From assembly GCF_034479515.1 (NCBI RefSeq), contig NZ_CP140152.1:124001-188000 (forward strand): a stretch of 64,000 nt of DNA, given 5' to 3'. How positions within the stretch are numbered: the stretch's first letter is position 1; every line of letters begins with the position of its first letter. Below are positions 1 through 8,378 of this stretch, one piece after another. Origin of the DNA: Duganella zoogloeoides (GTDB lineage: Bacteria > Pseudomonadota > Gammaproteobacteria > Burkholderiales > Burkholderiaceae_D). The translations under genes and the position numbers were made by a program. The notes beneath the pieces are model-generated. The model was given only the letters and a program-made list of their open reading frames with translations. It had not been told where the DNA came from and made no database searches.

Positions 1-1211
1 ATCATCAATTCCGCCAGAACGCTGCGCGCCGGTCCCACCACGTCGATTGCCGCCAGCGACAGCCCCAGCAGTGCCTGCGCCGGCGAGTTGTTGGCAAATA
101 CGCGCGCCATGGTGTCGGTCAGGCGCACGGTGGTGCTGCGGTCTTGCTGGCGTGCGGCGGTGAACTGCGCCAGCATCTGCGGCGTGGCGCCTTGCGCCAG
201 CAGGCGCGCCAGCACCGTCACGTCGCGCAGGCCCAGGTTCAGGCCCTGGCCCGCCACCGGGTGCAGCGTCTGCGCGGCATTGCCGATGGCGACCGTGCGG
301 GCCGTGGTCCTTGCATCGGCATTCAGGCCGAGCGGGAAACCGAGGCGCGGCGAGGCGTACGTAAAACGTCCCACGCGGTCGCCGAATGCTTCGCCCAGTT
401 GCGCCAGAAACGCCTGGTCGTCCAGTGCCAGCAATTGTTCGGCGCGGGCCGGCCGCACGCACCATACCAGCGAATACTCCCCCAGCCGGGCACCCGAATG
501 CGCACCCACCTGCGCACTCAAATGAGCACCCAACTGCGGCTCGCCCTGCGGCAGCAGCGCCAGCGGGCCTTCGTCGGTGAAGCGTTCGTAGGCGCGGTGC
601 GCGGTGGCGCGGCTGCTGCGCACCTGGGCGATGATCGCGGTCTGGCCGTAGTCGCGGCGCTGGGCGCGGTCCTGCTGTTCGTTGAACAGGCCGCCCTCGG
701 CCTGCACCACCACGCCCGCGTGAAGCGAGCGCGCCGCGCCCGTCGCCAGGTCGGTAATGGTGAGCACCACCTCGTTATCGAGTTCGTCGAGCGCATCGAC
801 CCGCGCCGGGCGCTGGGTGGCGATGCCGGCCGCATCCACCACGGCGCCCAGCGCCTTGACGATGTCGCCGTAGCGGGTGACATAGCCGAGCGCCGGCACG
901 CCTTGCTCGGTGCTGGTGATCATGCTGCGGCCGAACTGGCCGCGCCGCGAGACGTGGATTTCGTTGATTGCCGTGCCGGCGACGGGCCAGGCGCCTATGT
1001 CTTCCAGAATCTGGCGGCTGCCCCACGACAGCGCCAGCGAGCGCGGATCGGCGCTGGCCTGGGCCAGGGTCTTGGCGTCGATCAGGGCGATGCGGTGGGC
1101 AGGGATGCCGCGCTTGGCCAGCAGGGCGGCCAGCGCCATGCCGGCCGGGCCGGCGCCGCAAATGGCCACATCGCAGGACAGGGTAACGGGCGGGGTATCG
1201 TGGTCGGTCAT
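1..1211 (-). CDS. ubiH: UbiH-type FAD-dependent ubiquinone hydroxylase (3' end outside window)
   Basis: Aromatic-ring hydroxylase of the UbiH/UbiF/Coq6 flavoprotein family, acting in ubiquinone biosynthesis at the inner membrane. The reading frame runs from an ATG at 1211 to the window edge without a stop, so the last residues are missing. The N terminus has the Rossmann FAD motif GAGPAG near residue 19, then ADPRSLALSWGS, the family ADxRxxALS motif, and near the visible end HPVAGQGLNLGLRD, the second FAD-binding motif. The start codon overlaps the pepP stop by four bases (ATGA), and pepP-ubiH is also the order in Escherichia coli, which favours UbiH over the paralogues UbiF and UbiI. The exact ring position hydroxylated cannot be read from sequence. 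Confidence 0.88.
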   Translation of the reverse strand, partial: MTDHDTPPVTLSCDVAICGAGPAGMALAALLAKRGIPAHRIALIDAKTLAQASADPRSLALSWGSRQILEDIGAWPVAGTAINEIHVSRRGQFGRSMITSTEQGVPALGYVTRYGDIVKALGAVVDAAGIATQRPARVDALDELDNEVVLTITDLATGAARSLHAGVVVQAEGGLFNEQQDRAQRRDYGQTAIIAQVRSSRATAHRAYERFTDEGPLALLPQGEPQLGAHLSAQVGAHSGARLGEYSLVWCVRPARAEQLLALDDQAFLAQLGEAFGDRVGRFTYASPRLGFPLGLNADARTTARTVAIGNAAQTLHPVAGQGLNLGLRDVTVLARLLAQGATPQMLAQFTAARQQDRSTTVRLTDTMARVFANNSPAQALLGLSLAAIDVVGPARSVLAELM

Positions 1212-2611
1212 GGCATCAGCTTTTCGATGTCGGCCACCGATTTGGGCGCGGCTGCGCTCAATACCGTGTGGCCGGTGGCGGTGACCAGCACATCGTCTTC
1301 GATGCGGATCCCCGTGTTCCAGAATTGTTCGGGCACACCGGCAGCAGGGCGCACGTAGATGCCCGGTTCCACCGTCAGCACCATGCCCGCCTGAAGCGCG
1401 CGCGAAGGTTGGTCGGCGGCGCCCAGGTCGCGGTAGGCCCCCACGTCGTGCACGTCCAGGCCCAGCCAGTGGCCGGTGCCGTGCATGTAGAACTGCAGGT
1501 GGCGCTTGTCGGCAATCACGTCGGCGGCGCTGCCGCAGGTGTTTTTATCGAGCAGGCCCAGGTCCAGCATGCCCTGCGCCAGCACATTCAATGCTGCCGC
1601 ATGGATGCCGGCGTACGGGCGGCCCGGCGCCACGGCGTCCAGGGCGGCGCTTTGCGCGGCCAGCACCAGTTCGTACAGCTGGCGCTGGGACGCGGCAAAG
1701 CGGCCATTGACGGGCCAGGTACGGGTAATGTCCGAGGCATAGCCATCGAGCTCGCAGCCGGCGTCGATCAGTACCAGGTCGCCGTCGCGGGCCAGGGCGT
1801 TGTTGGCGCTGTAGTGCAGCACGCAGGCGTTGGCGCCGGCGGCCACGATCGGCGGATACGCCTGGCCCTGGGCGCCATGGCGGCGGAACTCGTACAGCAG
1901 TTCCGCTTCGATTTCATACTCGTGCATGCCCGCGCGCGCGTGTTGCATGGCCCGCACGTGGGCCAGCGCCGAGATGGTGGCGGCGCGCTGCATGATGGCT
2001 TGTTCGCTGTCGTCTTTCAGCAGGCGCATGTCGGCCAGCAGCGGCAGCAAGTCAACCGGCGCGGCCGCCGCACCAGCGCGCAGCTGTGCCAGTACGCCGT
2101 CGAGGTCCTCGATCGGGTATGCCTCGGCGAAACCGAAGGCGGCACGCGCGGCTTCCGGTCCATAACGAAAGCCATCCCAGATCTCGCGGTCAGGATTTTT
2201 TGCGCGGCAGAACAGCAGACTTCGGGCTGGCGCATCGCCGTGCGCGGCGACGAGCACCAGCGCGCTTTCCGGCTCCGTAAAACCGGTCAGGTAATAGAAA
2301 TGGCTGTCGTGGCGGTAAGGGTAGTGGCTGTCGCCGTTGCGTACCACCTCGGGCGCCGTGTGCAGCACCGCCACCGCGCCCGGTGGCAGTTGCGCCAGCA
2401 GGCGCGTGCGCCTACTGGCGCAAGCTGCACGGACTTGATCGCCTGCGCCAGTGGAGGATGCAATCTGCCGACCGGCGCAAGCTGCGCGGACTTGATCGCC
2501 TGCGCCAGTGGAGGATGCAATCTGCCGATCGGCGCAAGCTGCGCCGACTTGAGCGCCCGCGCCGTCATCAGCGCCGCAGTCCGTGCGACGAGCAGCTGCC
2601 CCCCTGGTCAC
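1208..2611 (-). CDS. pepP: Xaa-Pro aminopeptidase with repeat-expanded N terminus
   Basis: Cytoplasmic metallopeptidase of family M24B that removes N-terminal residues preceding proline. The catalytic domain is clear: LIDAGCELDGYASDITRTWP gives the first two metal-binding aspartates, HGTGHWLGLDVHD the histidine, TVEPGIY and a later IRIEDD the glutamates. The N-terminal domain begins at SRRTRLLAQLPPGAVAVL. The frame stays open far upstream, but murU occupies that DNA; the best start is GTG at 2611, which overlaps the murU stop as GTGA. That gives 467 residues, about 25 longer than E. coli PepP. The extra length is mostly 19-residue repeats (GAGDQVRAACAGRQIASST type) encoded by a 57-bp tandem repeat. 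No ATG lies between the repeats and the conserved domain, so the repeats appear to be translated. Confidence 0.9.
   Translation of the reverse strand: MTRGAAARRTDCGADDGAGAQVGAACADRQIASSTGAGDQVRAACAGRQIASSTGAGDQVRAACASRRTRLLAQLPPGAVAVLHTAPEVVRNGDSHYPYRHDSHFYYLTGFTEPESALVLVAAHGDAPARSLLFCRAKNPDREIWDGFRYGPEAARAAFGFAEAYPIEDLDGVLAQLRAGAAAAPVDLLPLLADMRLLKDDSEQAIMQRAATISALAHVRAMQHARAGMHEYEIEAELLYEFRRHGAQGQAYPPIVAAGANACVLHYSANNALARDGDLVLIDAGCELDGYASDITRTWPVNGRFAASQRQLYELVLAAQSAALDAVAPGRPYAGIHAAALNVLAQGMLDLGLLDKNTCGSAADVIADKRHLQFYMHGTGHWLGLDVHDVGAYRDLGAADQPSRALQAGMVLTVEPGIYVRPAAGVPEQFWNTGIRIEDDVLVTATGHTVLSAAAPKSVADIEKLMP
2417..2563. repeat. 57-bp tandem repeat inside pepP (2.6 copies)
   Basis: Copies run 2417-2473 and 2474-2530, differing at two positions, followed by a partial third copy from 2531 to about 2563. 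The unit begins GGCGCAAGCTGC on the plus strand. Its length is 19 codons, so copy-number changes keep the pepP frame. On the coding strand the units read GAGAQVGAACADRQIASST, GAGDQVRAACAGRQIASST and GAGDQVRAACASRRTRLLA, the last running into the conserved peptidase N terminus. This looks like duplication of the gene start. Confidence 0.92.
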
Positions 2612-3342
2612 TGCGCAGCCCTGGGCCCCGGCGCCAGCGCGGCGCGCGGTGCGTTGAGCAACTCGAGCTGCTGCACCGTGCCCACGTTGTGCCACTCGCC
2701 CTCGTACACTTCGCCACCGACGAGTTTTTTGTCGATGAAGGCGCGCAGCAGCGGGCCCAGCTTGGCGTGGTCGCCCGGCGTGATGGCGTCGAACATTTCG
2801 GGCCGGTACACACCGATATTGCCGAACGTGAATTTCGGCGTACCGTCGTTGTTCAGCGTGTACATCGACAAGCCGAAGTCGCCTTCCGGGTGGAAGTCGG
2901 GATTCGGCACCAGGTACAGCCAGCAGATGTCGCGCTGGTCGGCCGGGTACGGGTTGCCCCACATGTCTTCGTCGTGCAGCACGTCCTTGACCTGCTCGAA
3001 GTCGAAATGCGGGCAGTAGATGTCGCCCGAGATCGCCACGAACGGCTCGTCGCCGAGCAGGTGGCGGGCGTTGGCGATGCCGCCGGCCGTCTCCAGCGCG
3101 GTGTCTTCGCGCGAGTACAGCAGTTTGGCGCCGTACTTGCTGCCGTCGCCGAGCGTCGCTTCGATCTGGTCGCCCAGGTGGGCATGGTTGATCACGATCT
3201 CGGTGATGCCGGCGCGCACCAGGCCGAGAATGTGCCAGACGATCAGCGGGCGGCCGCGCACCTTCAGTAGCGGCTTGGGGCAGGTGTCCGTTAACGGACG
3301 CATGCGCTCGCCGCGTCCGGCGGCAAAGATCATCGCCTTCAT
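2608..3342 (-). CDS. murU: N-acetylmuramate alpha-1-phosphate uridylyltransferase
   Basis: Nucleotidyltransferase of the sugar-1-phosphate type that makes UDP-MurNAc in the peptidoglycan-recycling bypass of MurA. The N terminus MKAMIFAAGRGERMRPLTD carries the GxGxRxxPLT nucleotide-binding signature, followed by CPKPLLKVRGRPLI with the family lysine. The frame is open upstream to 3390, but this start aligns with the family, giving 244 residues. It lies 10 bases downstream of amgK, whose product supplies its substrate, and its stop overlaps the pepP GTG start. The amgK-murU pairing is what separates MurU from other small nucleotidyltransferases such as RmlA-like proteins. Confidence 0.9.
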   Translation of the reverse strand: MKAMIFAAGRGERMRPLTDTCPKPLLKVRGRPLIVWHILGLVRAGITEIVINHAHLGDQIEATLGDGSKYGAKLLYSREDTALETAGGIANARHLLGDEPFVAISGDIYCPHFDFEQVKDVLHDEDMWGNPYPADQRDICWLYLVPNPDFHPEGDFGLSMYTLNNDGTPKFTFGNIGVYRPEMFDAITPGDHAKLGPLLRAFIDKKLVGGEVYEGEWHNVGTVQQLELLNAPRAALAPGPRAAQ

Positions 3343-3352
3343 GGTCCCGGCC

Positions 3353-4396
3353 TCAGAACGTGTAGCCGACTTGCGGCTGCACGTCTTCAAGCAGGTCGAG
3401 CAGGCGCACCAGCGGTTTCAGGTCGCGGTAGCGGCCGGCCGTCTTGCGCACGTAGTCCATCACCGTGGGCAGGTCGGCCAGGTACTGGTCCTTGCCGTCG
3501 CGGTAGTGCAGGCGGCAGAAGATGCCGAGGATTTTCAGGTGGCGCTGCAAGCCCATGTACTCGAAGTCCTGGTAGAAACTGTCGATGTCCTTGTTGACCG
3601 GCAGGCCCAGCGACTTGGCGTGCTGCCAGTAGCGGATGGCCCAGTCCAGCACCAGTTCTTCGTCCCATTGCACGTAGGCGTCGCGCAGCAGCGAGACGAC
3701 GTCGTAGGTGATCGGGCCGTACAGTGCATCCTGGAAGTCCAGCACGCCGGGGTTGCCGGCATCGATCTGCATCAGGTTGCGCGAATGGAAGTCGCGGTGC
3801 ACATACACCTGCTGCTGGGCCGTGACGTTGGCCAGTATGGCGTCGAACACGGCTTTCAGCTCGGCCTGTTGTTTGTCGTTGAGCGTGGCCTTCAGGTGGC
3901 GGCCCAGGTACCACTCGGTGAAGATGCCCAGCTCGCGTTCCATGAAGGCGCGGTCGTACTCGGGCAGCACGTCCGGTTCGCTGGTGAGCTGGAACTTGAC
4001 CAGCGCTTCCAGTGCGTCGGCGTACATGGCCGAGGCGTTGTCGTGGTCGAGCACCTGCAAATACGTGGTGTTGCCGAGGTCGGACATCAGCATGAAGCCG
4101 CGTTCGTAATCGGTGGCCACGATGCGCGGCACGGAAACGCCGGCATGAATGAGCATTTCGTCAACTTTGACGAAGCCCAGCACGTTTTCGCGCTCGGGCG
4201 GGGCGTCCATCACGATCAGGGTGGCGCCCAGGCTGGCCTGGTGTTCCGGCAAAACGTTGACACGGAAATAACGGCGGAAGCTGGCGTCGCTCGACGCGGG
4301 GCGTGCCGAGGCGGTATCGACGACGTTAAGAGTGGCCAGCCAGGCGGTCAGCGCCTCCAGGCGAACATCTGGCGTTAAATTCTGTAATAAAGACAT
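3353..4396 (-). CDS. amgK: N-acetylmuramate/N-acetylglucosamine kinase (AmgK)
   Basis: Aminoglycoside-phosphotransferase-fold kinase that phosphorylates the anomeric hydroxyl of recycled MurNAc. The catalytic loop VYVHRDFHSRNLM has the HRDFHxxN Brenner motif, and GVLDFQDALYGPITYD supplies the metal-binding aspartate. A length of 347 residues is normal for the family. The start at 4396 (MSLLQNLTPD) is the first Met downstream of the divergent intergenic region shared with lptD; the much longer frame reading back through lptD is antisense noise. It is first in the amgK-murU-pepP-ubiH cluster. Known AmgK/MurU pathways let cells make UDP-MurNAc without MurA and are linked to intrinsic fosfomycin tolerance; that this strain behaves so is inference. 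Confidence 0.92.
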   Translation of the reverse strand: MSLLQNLTPDVRLEALTAWLATLNVVDTASARPASSDASFRRYFRVNVLPEHQASLGATLIVMDAPPERENVLGFVKVDEMLIHAGVSVPRIVATDYERGFMLMSDLGNTTYLQVLDHDNASAMYADALEALVKFQLTSEPDVLPEYDRAFMERELGIFTEWYLGRHLKATLNDKQQAELKAVFDAILANVTAQQQVYVHRDFHSRNLMQIDAGNPGVLDFQDALYGPITYDVVSLLRDAYVQWDEELVLDWAIRYWQHAKSLGLPVNKDIDSFYQDFEYMGLQRHLKILGIFCRLHYRDGKDQYLADLPTVMDYVRKTAGRYRDLKPLVRLLDLLEDVQPQVGYTF

Positions 4397-4436
4397 GAAG
4401 CGAGCGGTTGAAACCGGCGTTGAGGATAGATTCCCA

Positions 4437-4442
4437 TATAAT
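4437..4442 (+). promoter_or_regulatory. candidate -10 box for lptD
   Basis: A perfect TATAAT lies 45 bases before the lptD start in the short amgK-lptD divergent spacer. No convincing -35 hexamer sits 16-18 bases upstream (TTGAAA is 23 away, TTGAGG 11), so the assignment rests on the -10 alone. Confidence 0.35.
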
Positions 4443-4486
4443 AAGGGATTATTTTCAAATCGCCCGGTGTTTCCACCCTTCTTTTC

Positions 4487-6775
4487 ATGAGTTGCATGCG
4501 CTGGCTTCTGCCCCCCACACCCTCGCACCGCTGGGCCACTGCCCTGACTGCCATCGTCACTGCTTCGGCAGTGCCCAGTTACGCCCAGACCCAGGTCCTG
4601 GTACCAGCCCAGGCTCCCGTGCCGGGCAAGCAGCGCGCACCCCGGATGGAGGACGTCAACGCGCCCACCGTCGTCAAGGCCGAGGAAATCAATGGCCGCC
4701 CCGAGCGTGAACTGAACCTGGTGCGCGACGCCGAGATCGTCAAGGACCAGACCAGGGTGCAATCGGACTCGGCCTGCTTCCGCCAGGTGGAGAATGAAGT
4801 CGAAGCCGATGGCAACGTCAAAATCTGGCGCTTCGGCGACTATTTCACCGGCGACCAGCTCAAGCTGAACATGGACAGCGGCAAGGGCTATATGCTCAAC
4901 CCGACCTACAAGATGGAAGCAAACAATGCGCAGGGCAAGGCCGAGCGCATCAACTTCATCAACGCGGACGAGGCCCAGGTCATCAACGGCACGTACAGCA
5001 CCTGCCAGGGTTCCGACCCCGACTGGTACTTGCGCTCGAACACGCTCAACCTCGATTCCGGCCGCGACGTGGGCACCGCCGGCCAGACCGTCATCTATTT
5101 CAAGGATGTGCCGATCCTGGGCACGCCGGCGCTGTCGTTCTCGCTGTCGGGCGCGCGCCGCTCGGGCTGGCTGTCGCCCACGCCGGGCTTCGGCTCCAAG
5201 GGTGAGGCCGAGCTGCTGGTGCCGTACTACGTCAACATTGCGCCGAACCGCGACCTGACCCTGTATCCGAAAGTGATCCTGCGCCGTGGCCTGCAAATGG
5301 GCGCCAAGGGCCGCTACATGGGCGAGACCGATGGTGGCCTGTACGCTGGTGAAACCTATCTGGAATACCTGCCGCACGACAAGAAATACGTGCCGGCGTC
5401 GCCAGGCGATTCGACTGACCGCTGGACCGTCAAGTCGGTGCACAAGCAGGCGCTGTCGGAAGACTGGTCGTATGGCTGGAATGTGCGCGCCTCGTCGGAT
5501 AACAACTATCCCAACGATTTCTCCAAGACGGTGTCGAGCTCGACCGAGCGGCAACTGCTGCGCGAACTGCGCACCGACTACCACGGCGAATTCTGGACAT
5601 TGACCGCGCGCGTGCAAAAATACCAGGTGCTGCAAGACCCGGAGGCGGCCACCGACAGCTCGCTGTTCGTCTCGCGGCCGTACGATCGCCTGCCGGCGAT
5701 CAATTTCCACGCCGCGCAGTACGATGTGCTGGGTGGCTTCGACTGGGCGTTCGACAGCGAGCTCACGCGTTTCCACCATCCGACCCTGCTCAACGGCACC
5801 CGCCTGGTGGGCATTCCGCAACTGAGCTATCCGATCATCGGACCGAGTTACTTCATCACCCCCAAGGTGATGCTGAACGCGGCCAGCTACCAGCTCGACG
5901 GCCAGAGCGGCGGCGGTTCGAAAAACCTGTCGCGCGCGATTCCCACGGTGTCGATCGATTCGGGCCTGGTGTTCGAGCGCGACGCCAACTACCTTGGCAA
6001 GGAAATGACCCAGACGCTGGAGCCGCGCCTGTTCTACGTGCGCACGCCGTACCGCGACCAGACCCAGTTCCCCACCTTCGATACCGACGCGGCCACGTTC
6101 AACTTCAGCCAGATCTTCAGCGAAAACCGCTTCGTCGGCTCCGACCGTATCGGCGACGCCAACCAGCTGACCGCCGCACTGGTGTCGCGCTTCCTCGACA
6201 GTTCGGGCGCCGAGCAGTTGCGCCTGTCGTTCGGCCAGCGCTTCTACTTCGACGACCAGCGCGTGCAGCTCGATTCCTCCACGCCGGTGGTTGATGCCCA
6301 CTCCGATATCTTGCTGGCCGCCAGCGGCCGCATTTCCGAGCACTGGACCTTCGACAGCGCGGTGCAATACAATCCGAGCGAAAGCCAGGTGTCGTCGCAA
6401 AGCTATACGTTCCAGTGGACGCCGGCGCAAAAGAAAGTGCTCAACCTCGGTTACCGCTACCTGCGCAACAGCTTCAAGAATATCGAGCTGTCGAGCCAGT
6501 GGCCGCTGTTCAAGCGCTGGTACGGCGTGGGCCGCGTCAGCTACTCGGCCCAGGACAAGAAGATCCTCGAAAGCCTGATCGGCCTCGAGTACAGCCATGA
6601 TTGCTGGGTGTTCCGGATGGGCGCGCAGCGCTTCGTGACTACCTCGACCAAGGCATCCACGCCGATCTTCTTCCAGCTCGAACTCAACGGCCTGTCGCAC
6701 CTGGGCGTGGGTAGTCCGCTCGATGCAATGAAGAACAGTATTCCCGGCTACCAACGCCTGAACGAAGGCCGTTAA
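4487..6775 (+). CDS. lptD: LPS-assembly outer membrane protein LptD
   Basis: Outer-membrane translocon that places lipopolysaccharide in the outer leaflet with LptE. The product has 762 residues: a signal peptide to about residue 33 (cleavage after SYA), an OstA/LptA-like periplasmic beta-jellyroll at about 75-210 (ELNLVRDAEIV, GDQLKLNMDSGKGYML), then a long C-terminal beta-barrel ending GYQRLNEGR. Cysteines are at 97 and 173 and a single one at 706, whereas E. coli LptD has a Cys-Cys pair near its C terminus. It is followed by surA, pdxA and rsmA, the order also seen in E. coli. The lptE gene is elsewhere in the window, at 22816. Confidence 0.95.
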   Translation: MSCMRWLLPPTPSHRWATALTAIVTASAVPSYAQTQVLVPAQAPVPGKQRAPRMEDVNAPTVVKAEEINGRPERELNLVRDAEIVKDQTRVQSDSACFRQVENEVEADGNVKIWRFGDYFTGDQLKLNMDSGKGYMLNPTYKMEANNAQGKAERINFINADEAQVINGTYSTCQGSDPDWYLRSNTLNLDSGRDVGTAGQTVIYFKDVPILGTPALSFSLSGARRSGWLSPTPGFGSKGEAELLVPYYVNIAPNRDLTLYPKVILRRGLQMGAKGRYMGETDGGLYAGETYLEYLPHDKKYVPASPGDSTDRWTVKSVHKQALSEDWSYGWNVRASSDNNYPNDFSKTVSSSTERQLLRELRTDYHGEFWTLTARVQKYQVLQDPEAATDSSLFVSRPYDRLPAINFHAAQYDVLGGFDWAFDSELTRFHHPTLLNGTRLVGIPQLSYPIIGPSYFITPKVMLNAASYQLDGQSGGGSKNLSRAIPTVSIDSGLVFERDANYLGKEMTQTLEPRLFYVRTPYRDQTQFPTFDTDAATFNFSQIFSENRFVGSDRIGDANQLTAALVSRFLDSSGAEQLRLSFGQRFYFDDQRVQLDSSTPVVDAHSDILLAASGRISEHWTFDSAVQYNPSESQVSSQSYTFQWTPAQKKVLNLGYRYLRNSFKNIELSSQWPLFKRWYGVGRVSYSAQDKKILESLIGLEYSHDCWVFRMGAQRFVTTSTKASTPIFFQLELNGLSHLGVGSPLDAMKNSIPGYQRLNEGR

Positions 6776-6796
6776 GCGGCATTAAGCAGATGTAAC

Positions 6797-6820
6797 AAAG
6801 CGCCCGCTACCTGGCGCTTT
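6797..6820 (+). other. hairpin between lptD and surA
   Basis: Perfect 8-base inverted repeat AAAGCGCC / GGCGCTTT with an 8-base loop, 22 bases after the lptD stop. There is no U-tract behind it, so it could be a weak terminator, an mRNA stabiliser or a processing site in the lptD-surA transcript. Confidence 0.45.
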
Positions 6821-6900
6821 GCGATATTTTCCAGCAAGGCACACGGTGCGCGTTGTTCATGCCGTGTGATTTTTACTACCTGACTCATGAGCGTTCCACC

Positions 6901-8358
6901 ATGCGTAATGCGTACCAAATGAAAGTCCTCGCCGTCTTGCTGTGCAGCGTAGCCCTGAGCGGTTGCAGCCTGTTCTCGAAAAAGCCTGAACCCGCAGCGC
7001 CAGCCGCACCGGCAGCCGCCGCCGCGCCCGTCGCCAAGCCGGCCGCCAAACCGGTGGCCAAGGCCGACGGTTCCGGCTTCGTGCCGCCTGGTTCGTCGAG
7101 CAATGTGGCGATCGATTCGATCGTGGTGGTGGTCAACGACGACGTCATCACCCGCCGTGAGCTGAACAACCGCATCAAGACCGTGACTGCCCGCATGAAG
7201 CAGCAGAACGTGCAGATGCCTCCGGCAGTCGACCTCGAGCGCCAGCTGCTCGAGCGCATGATCGTCGAACGCGCGCAAATGCAACTGGCCAAGGAAATGG
7301 GCGTGCGCGTCGATGACAACCAGCTCGACCGCGCCATCGCCCGCATCGCCGAGGCGCAAAAAGCCACGGTGCAGGACTTGCGCAACCAGATGGAAAAGGA
7401 CGGCACGCCGTTCGCCGCATTCCGCGAAGAGATCCGCGAAGAAATCATCATGCAGCGCTTGCGCGAGCACGAGGTCGATGCCAAGATCCAGATTTCGGAC
7501 GCCGAAGTGGACAGCTACCTGGCCGCCCAGAAGGCTGCCGCTGCCGAGCAGTACGAGATTAACATCTCGCAAATCATGATCCGCATCCCGGACAACGCCA
7601 CCGCCGAAATCATCGCCCAGCGCCGCGCGCGTGCCGAAGACGTCATGCGCCAGCTGCGCACCGGCGCCGATTTCGCCAAGACCGCCGCCACGTATTCCGA
7701 TGCCAGCGACGCGCTGCAAGGCGGCGCGGTCGGCTGGCGCCAGCCCGAGCGCCTGCCGCCGGTGTTTGCCGAAGCGCTGTCCAAGCTCAGCGCTGGCCAG
7801 GTCACGCCGATCATCAAGAGCGTGGGCGCGTTCCACATCCTGAAGGCCGTCGATCGCCGCAGCGTGGCCGAAGCGCAGGCCGCCGCCGTCGTCCAGCAAA
7901 CCCATGCACGCCACATCCTGATCAAGGTCACGCCCACCATGAGCGCGGCCGACGCCAAGCGCAAGCTGGCCGAACTCAAGGAGCGCCTGGTCAACAAGGG
8001 CGCCACCTTTGAGGAACTGGCGCGCCTGTTCTCCAACGACAGCTCGGCGTCCAAGGGCGGCGACATCGGCTGGCTCTACCCGGGCGACCTGACGCCGGAA
8101 TTCGAATCTGCCATGAACGGCCTGAAAATCGGCGAGATCAGCGACCCGGTGGAAACCAGTTTCGGTGTCCACCTGATCGAAGTGCTCGAGCGTAAGTCGG
8201 ACGACGCTTCCAAGGAACGCGAACGCAATATGGCCCGCCAGGCCCTGCGCGACCAGAAGCTGGAAGAAGCGACCGAAAGCTGGCAGCGCGAAGTGCGCGA
8301 CCGCGCCTTCGTCGAGTTCCGCAACGAAGACGGCACCGTCGCCACCCCGCCGAAGTAA
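6901..8358 (+). CDS. surA: SurA-like periplasmic chaperone / peptidyl-prolyl isomerase, with a lipobox
   Basis: Chaperone for outer-membrane proteins such as LptD. The layout is N-terminal SurA domain from about 70 (SIVVVVNDDVITRRELNNR), parvulin domain 1 at about 215-315 and parvulin domain 2 at about 335-440 (ARHILIKVTP, FEELARLFSNDSSASKGGDI), then a C-terminal helix. The start at 6901 was preferred to an in-frame ATG at 6853 because it directly precedes the signal sequence. Unusually for SurA, the signal ends VALSGC, a good lipobox with Cys22 and Ser at +2, followed by a Pro/Ala linker; the protein may be anchored in the outer membrane rather than soluble. Confidence 0.92.
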   Translation: MRNAYQMKVLAVLLCSVALSGCSLFSKKPEPAAPAAPAAAAAPVAKPAAKPVAKADGSGFVPPGSSSNVAIDSIVVVVNDDVITRRELNNRIKTVTARMKQQNVQMPPAVDLERQLLERMIVERAQMQLAKEMGVRVDDNQLDRAIARIAEAQKATVQDLRNQMEKDGTPFAAFREEIREEIIMQRLREHEVDAKIQISDAEVDSYLAAQKAAAAEQYEINISQIMIRIPDNATAEIIAQRRARAEDVMRQLRTGADFAKTAATYSDASDALQGGAVGWRQPERLPPVFAEALSKLSAGQVTPIIKSVGAFHILKAVDRRSVAEAQAAAVVQQTHARHILIKVTPTMSAADAKRKLAELKERLVNKGATFEELARLFSNDSSASKGGDIGWLYPGDLTPEFESAMNGLKIGEISDPVETSFGVHLIEVLERKSDDASKERERNMARQALRDQKLEEATESWQREVRDRAFVEFRNEDGTVATPPK

Positions 8359-8378
8359 ACTACTGACCTGGAGCATCC

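Noticed and set aside
2417..2563. Possible CRISPR-like array
   Set aside because: The units are directly adjacent with no spacers, lie within a coding frame, and number fewer than three.
4397..6754. Long minus-strand extension of the amgK frame through lptD
   Set aside because: Sequence before MSLLQNLTPD is the antisense of lptD with biased composition. AmgK needs only the last 347 residues.
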